Below, piece after piece: positions 60,131 through 64,000 of a stretch of DNA of 64,000 nt. How positions within the stretch are numbered: position 1 is the first letter of the stretch; each line of letters starts with the position of its first letter. The position numbers were made by a program, and so were the translations under genes. A model generated the notes under the pieces. The model was not told the DNA's origin, did no database searches, and saw only the letters and a program-made list of their open reading frames with translations. This DNA comes from Oxytricha trifallax (taxonomy: Eukaryota > Ciliophora > Spirotrichea > Sporadotrichida > Oxytrichidae): assembly GCA_000711775.1 (NCBI GenBank), contig ARYC01001185.1, positions 1 to 64,000 on the forward strand, in the 5' to 3' direction.

Positions 60131-62602
60131 ATGATGAGCGCTAGAAAAGCTAACCCAAAGATGATGAGGTAAAATGTGGATGGTATTCTTGGTGAAGAAA
60201 ATACTCGGCTTCATCGTTTTTTGGTTGAGGAAGAAATATAGTTCAGGGTCATGGCTAGGGAACTCTTCCCTCCCATAAAGGCCAAGAAAGAATTACAGAA
60301 TGCACCTGAAGACACGATTGAGGACCAGACAATGGCTGAAGATCTCAGATTACCCGACTCTACCCATTACAGACAATAAGATGAATGTTAAAGTTACGAC
60401 TCAGACTTGATTAATTCATCAACTTATAAGCTTTAGAAGGAGTCACCTAAGTTATAAGTAGCCGGTGAACCTTTCGACACTGGCTTTATATCAGATACGT
60501 TGGCCTAGGGAGTGACAGCTCCTCTTTGCCAATAATCATCATTAAAATGCCTGCCATTAAGGAAAAGTCCAAACGACTTAACTAAAAATGAAAAAATAAA
60601 ACAATTCAAAAAATAACTATTTAGTTCCAACGATTTACACAATAAAATAGCCGCCCAAATTAAACAAAAAAACTCAAAAAACAGCAAGTTTAAGATAAAA
60701 TGTTGCAATGAAAGTTTGTAAAACCTTCACAAGATTAAGCGCATTTAGAGAGATATTATAAGATTACCATCAGATTGATAAAGGAGGCTGAACGCAAGGA
60801 GTGCGACGCTTTAAGAGGATCAACTACGCTATGCAACCTTTGGCCTACATGCTATTACTAAATCGAGGGAGTCACGTATTCAACAGGAGAACTTCTAAGG
60901 CCATATATGCTGTAGGAAGCTGATTAGGAGTCTCCTCTTTTAGAAGAATAGATTTTACAAGCACACCAAGAATTGCATTTTGAAGCCTGAGTGCCGTCTA
61001 TTTATTTAGCAGGTATAGAGAAGGGTGATTGATGTGATGTAACGACTTTATAAGACTCCCGAAGAATCATTGTCAAAGTATATTAGTACTCTTTTCAGGG
61101 ATACCCTATAAACAAACTGATTTTCAAAAAGAACTCTAAGAATAGTTGACAACGCTAGGAAGGTCCAATAATCCAAACATGATCATAGACCACTTGGTAA
61201 AATTTGGGCAAATCAATATACTCCAAAAGAAAACACCTATTAACAGTTACTGGGTAAGATAAAGCTTTAATCAACTATCTAAACGTTCAAGGAAAAGCAT
61301 TAAGATGATTCATCTTTCGCAGCTAGCAGAGGCCCTCTAGATTAACTTTATTCACCTCAATTATAATTGAATGAGCCCAAACCTCAAGTCAAAATCCTTA
61401 GTAACTTGTTTTTGAAGGACTCTGATGAGACTTAAGATAACGAATAAAACCAGAAGTTAACAGCCCCAATACCATTAACTAGAGATAATTCCTTGTATGA
61501 CTAAGAAATTGTTTCCATAATCTAGAATAGCAATTCTTTAAGATCCAAAATACTGGCTACTCTAGAAACTTTGAAAAGTAGTGCAAAATGGACAGACCAT
61601 CATGAACTGTGGTGAAACAACTTAACCTCCCTATTTATAAAATTTTTGGATGAATGGAGAGAGTTGGTGAAATCTAAAAAGAACGACCTGCTCCAGCAAT
61701 TGGTGAAACTGGAAGGCTTTACGGATCAGGGTTAACTTTTAGATCTCTCCCCACTTATTGACCCCCTATTGTTAGAATTCATTCCTAGAAAAGAGTGCCT
61801 AGTAAAACCTCCAGATTATTCGAAAACAAATAAAAAGCAGAAGCGAGTGATGCCTAAGCAATTTATGTAGTAATGGAACGCTCTGGATTAACAACTGAGG
61901 TCCAACTTAATGGTTGTTGAAAGAGTAGTAAAATGTGCTATTGTTTAATCTTAAGAGTACAAACTCGTGCCCATTCTGTGCCTAGAAACAATAATGAAGA
62001 ACACCATCTTTGCATTGCAGTCTTTGAAGAAAAAAACAACCATTTTATAGATTTCGATGACACGTAGTGTTAATTGGCAGCCATGGGTAGTGACAAGAAA
62101 GCTTGCGTTATAGTAAGAGGTCTTGGAACAAATGGAGCACCATATGTCTTATGTAATAAAAGAATCAACTGTAAAGGCATCCACTTTGAGGTAAGCTGTA
62201 ACTTGGTTAGAAATACTACCAGCTTAGCTCGAGTAGCTATAGCTCTGGGAAAGTAAGGAAGCTAATCCAAACTTTACGATGATAATGGGCAAGAGCAACG
62301 CGAGCCAGTTGCTTAATTCTAGAGCATTCTTATTGGAAGATGCTAATGGCAGAGATATAGTGTATGACACCACTATAGAAATCTTATATACTACTTTCAG
62401 ACCCAGTAAATAGCCAATGATTCCTGGCTTGTCAGTTCTTAATAACTCCCGTGGTCCCAAGAAATCTCTGTCAGACACCCCAAAAGATAATGTTGAGGAA
62501 GAAACTAAATAGATACAATTACCTGAGCAACTTCAGGAGACATTGTTTAAATCCTCTAATTTGAGGAGTACTGCGACGATGGGATTTGTGATGGCTTGCT
62601 GA
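60131..62602 (+). pseudogene. Large unknown ORF of element E2
   Basis: From ATG 60131 (MMSARKANPKMMRQNVDGIL) one frame runs 823 codons to TGA 62600-62602, interrupted only by in-frame TGA at 60776, 61118 and 61613. Blocks include EENTRLHRFLVEEE, a Cys/His-rich stretch (ICCRKL...KHTKNCILKPECRLF), RVIDVMQRLYKTPEESLSKY, SPLIDPLLLEFIPRKECLV and a C-terminal FLLEDANGRDIVYDTTIEI. The spacing of Cys and His may be a zinc-binding site. No family recognised. It occupies the place that the SecA-like gene has in E1. The three stops suggest a recently inactivated copy. Confidence 0.55.
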
Positions 62603-63138
62603 TCATTTTTACTTTCTTGGGATAATCAGAAAATTTGAGAACCAAAACACGCGATGTAATAATTTATTTGCACTCAATAAATGATATTATCACAGCAGCT
62701 GTTTAAATCATTTTATTTCTTAAGACTTGAACTATGCTCACTTCTAAAAAGCTAACATGCACTTACTCATTCTCACACGTAACTAATTAATTCCTAATAA
62801 AGATTAAAACTCATCAATTCTCCTCTACTTACCTGCATGACTATTCAACATCAACTGAATTATAACTTTCGTATTATTCTCTAACTCTCTTTAAGATAAT
62901 GTAGTAAACTAAATAACATTGATCATTGAGGATTACATATTCAGGATTAAGCACAAAAATGAGTAAAATTTAGATAAGTGCTATATTACTTTATGCTATG
63001 TAGAATAAGGTGGTCATTTTATAAGAAAGCTCAATTATATATCTTGAAATGAGAAGAGACAGAATGATATGAATTCAAGCATAACTCAAAGAATTCTATT
63101 AAGGTAAGCTACTTTTTTGAATTAAAATACCATAAATA
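62603..63138. other. Intergenic region between convergent E2 genes
   Basis: No gene supported; the equivalent gap in E1 is only 93 bp. Confidence 0.45.
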
Positions 63139-63965
63139 TCAGATATTAAATAACTACTTATTTAAACTTTAGCTTTGTAGGGGATGATTCTCTTGGTTGA
63201 ATCCTTGACCAAAATTATCGCTCATGACTGTTAAGCTTCTCATCTAAGCTCTTTAAGGCTACAATTGCTGCAATTCAGTTTTCTAGCGTTTCACTTGAAG
63301 AAAGAAGTCCTTCCTGTCAGCTCTCAAGTGCTACTCTTCTTCCTTAGTCTCTTCACATTCTTGGCGAGTGCGACGGCGCTTCGAATTTGGCTTTAATAGA
63401 GAAATGGCTCTGCCTTTTGCAGCTATAAGGATAAAATACAAAATCATAAACTTACAGGAAATCATCATACACTAATTGAATGCTTCCGCGAATTCAGGAC
63501 GAAGCTATACATCTAAAGACCGTTTCTCCACCTTTTTTGAAAACTGCTTTTACCTAGCCTAATTAATCATTTCTTGCAGCTAGTCAGGAATGATTGAGTA
63601 TAGGATGTCTCCTATCCATTGTTTGTCTATTTTCTTCCAGTCACGCGGAGAGGGCAAATAGCTCATCACTTACTCATGCTATTGTGCTAGATTTAGGAGA
63701 TCAACTATAGTGAGGCCTTCCAGCTATGGGACAGCAGAAACTTTGACAGAATTCCTTGAGATGAACTGTGAAAATTATCAAGGTTAGAATCTCAAAGCAA
63801 ACTTACGTTCTTATCACCCTTGAGTATCTCACTCAAGAAATAGGAATTTGTGGACGAGAGGTTTGGCAAGTGTACCAGGCAGTCTTAGGACAAAAAGATA
63901 TATAAATCTTTCTTGCTTTGCAACTTAGTTTGCAAGTCTAACAAATTAATACGCTATTAGTTCAT
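63139..63965 (-). CDS. TBE 22-kDa-family protein (E2 copy)
   Basis: Three minus-strand exons with introns at 63766-63806 and 63423-63455, at the same positions as in the E1 copy. Start MNQQRINLLDLQ complements 63963-63965. Core SKKDLYIFLSQDC, KVSAVPQLEGLTIVDLLN, SYLPSPRDWKKIDKQWIGDI and LRPEFAEAFNQC, then a basic patch (KRRRTRQE) and coiled coil. It ends at TGA 63139-63141. The frame is intact. The expected transposase would lie beyond the window. Confidence 0.72.
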
Positions 63966-64000
63966 ATATTCATCTGAATAAATCTTTGATTTAATTGGCT

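Noticed and set aside
62224..62478. 84-codon minus-strand ORF
   Set aside because: Antisense shadow of the large plus-strand E2 frame.
1..64000. CRISPR arrays, rRNA genes, bacterial operons
   Set aside because: No regularly spaced repeats, no rRNA-like conserved blocks, and gene structure is eukaryotic.

Overview
The window is AT-rich nuclear DNA from a ciliate. Long conserved reading frames run through TAA and TAG, which align with Gln, and stop only at TGA. Introns are tiny (29-41 nt, GT...AG). C4A4 telomere-like blocks and TBE-type transposons point to the germline (micronuclear) genome of an Oxytricha/Stylonychia-like spirotrich. All coordinates and reading frames were worked out by eye, and no database search was run.

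Layout. 1-7350: a TBE-related gene set (element E1) with a SecA-like motor ATPase (+), a TBE '22-kDa' homologue (-) with two introns, and a DD34E transposase (+). The transposase is split near its start by a 677-bp palindromic element with an 8-bp target duplication. 10102-10625: a 95-codon gene containing a 47-bp IES, bounded by C4A4/G4T4 blocks like a miniature nanochromosome. 11450-26500: AT-rich DNA with short coding islands that switch frame, as expected for macronuclear-destined segments (MDSs) broken by IESs. They include two related Cys-rich loci (13.9-15.8 kb and 16.7-18.3 kb, minus) and a membrane-protein locus (19-20.2 kb, plus).

26941-35450: a decayed LINE (endonuclease, then reverse transcriptase). 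It is split by a palindromic element and by a full TBE (28934-33418) with 78-bp TIRs, an AAT target duplication and the three TBE genes. That TBE carries two further palindromic insertions. 36003-44564: an unidentified ORF split by a 6.86-kb element with about 1.1-kb inverted arms. Each arm carries a CDPK-like four-EF-hand segment, and a decayed TBE gene trio lies between the arms. 44844-48322: a TA-flanked element with a 1.7-kb tandem duplication.

48446-48935: a radial-spoke-like fragment abutting the C-terminus of a ubiquitin-specific protease. 50-58.3 kb: AT-rich DNA with scattered coding islands. 58306-59744: a truncated second TBE. 59745-64000: a relative of E1 (E2) with the same 22-kDa homologue and intron positions, but an unrelated large ORF in the place of the SecA-like gene.

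The main biological theme is a modular TBE superfamily. Transposase and the antisense 22-kDa gene stay constant, while the third gene slot holds a zinc-finger/kinase protein (TBE), a SecA-like ATPase (E1) or an unknown large protein (E2). Palindromic elements repeatedly sit inside coding sequence, and in several cases their precise removal would restore the reading frame, as IES excision does.
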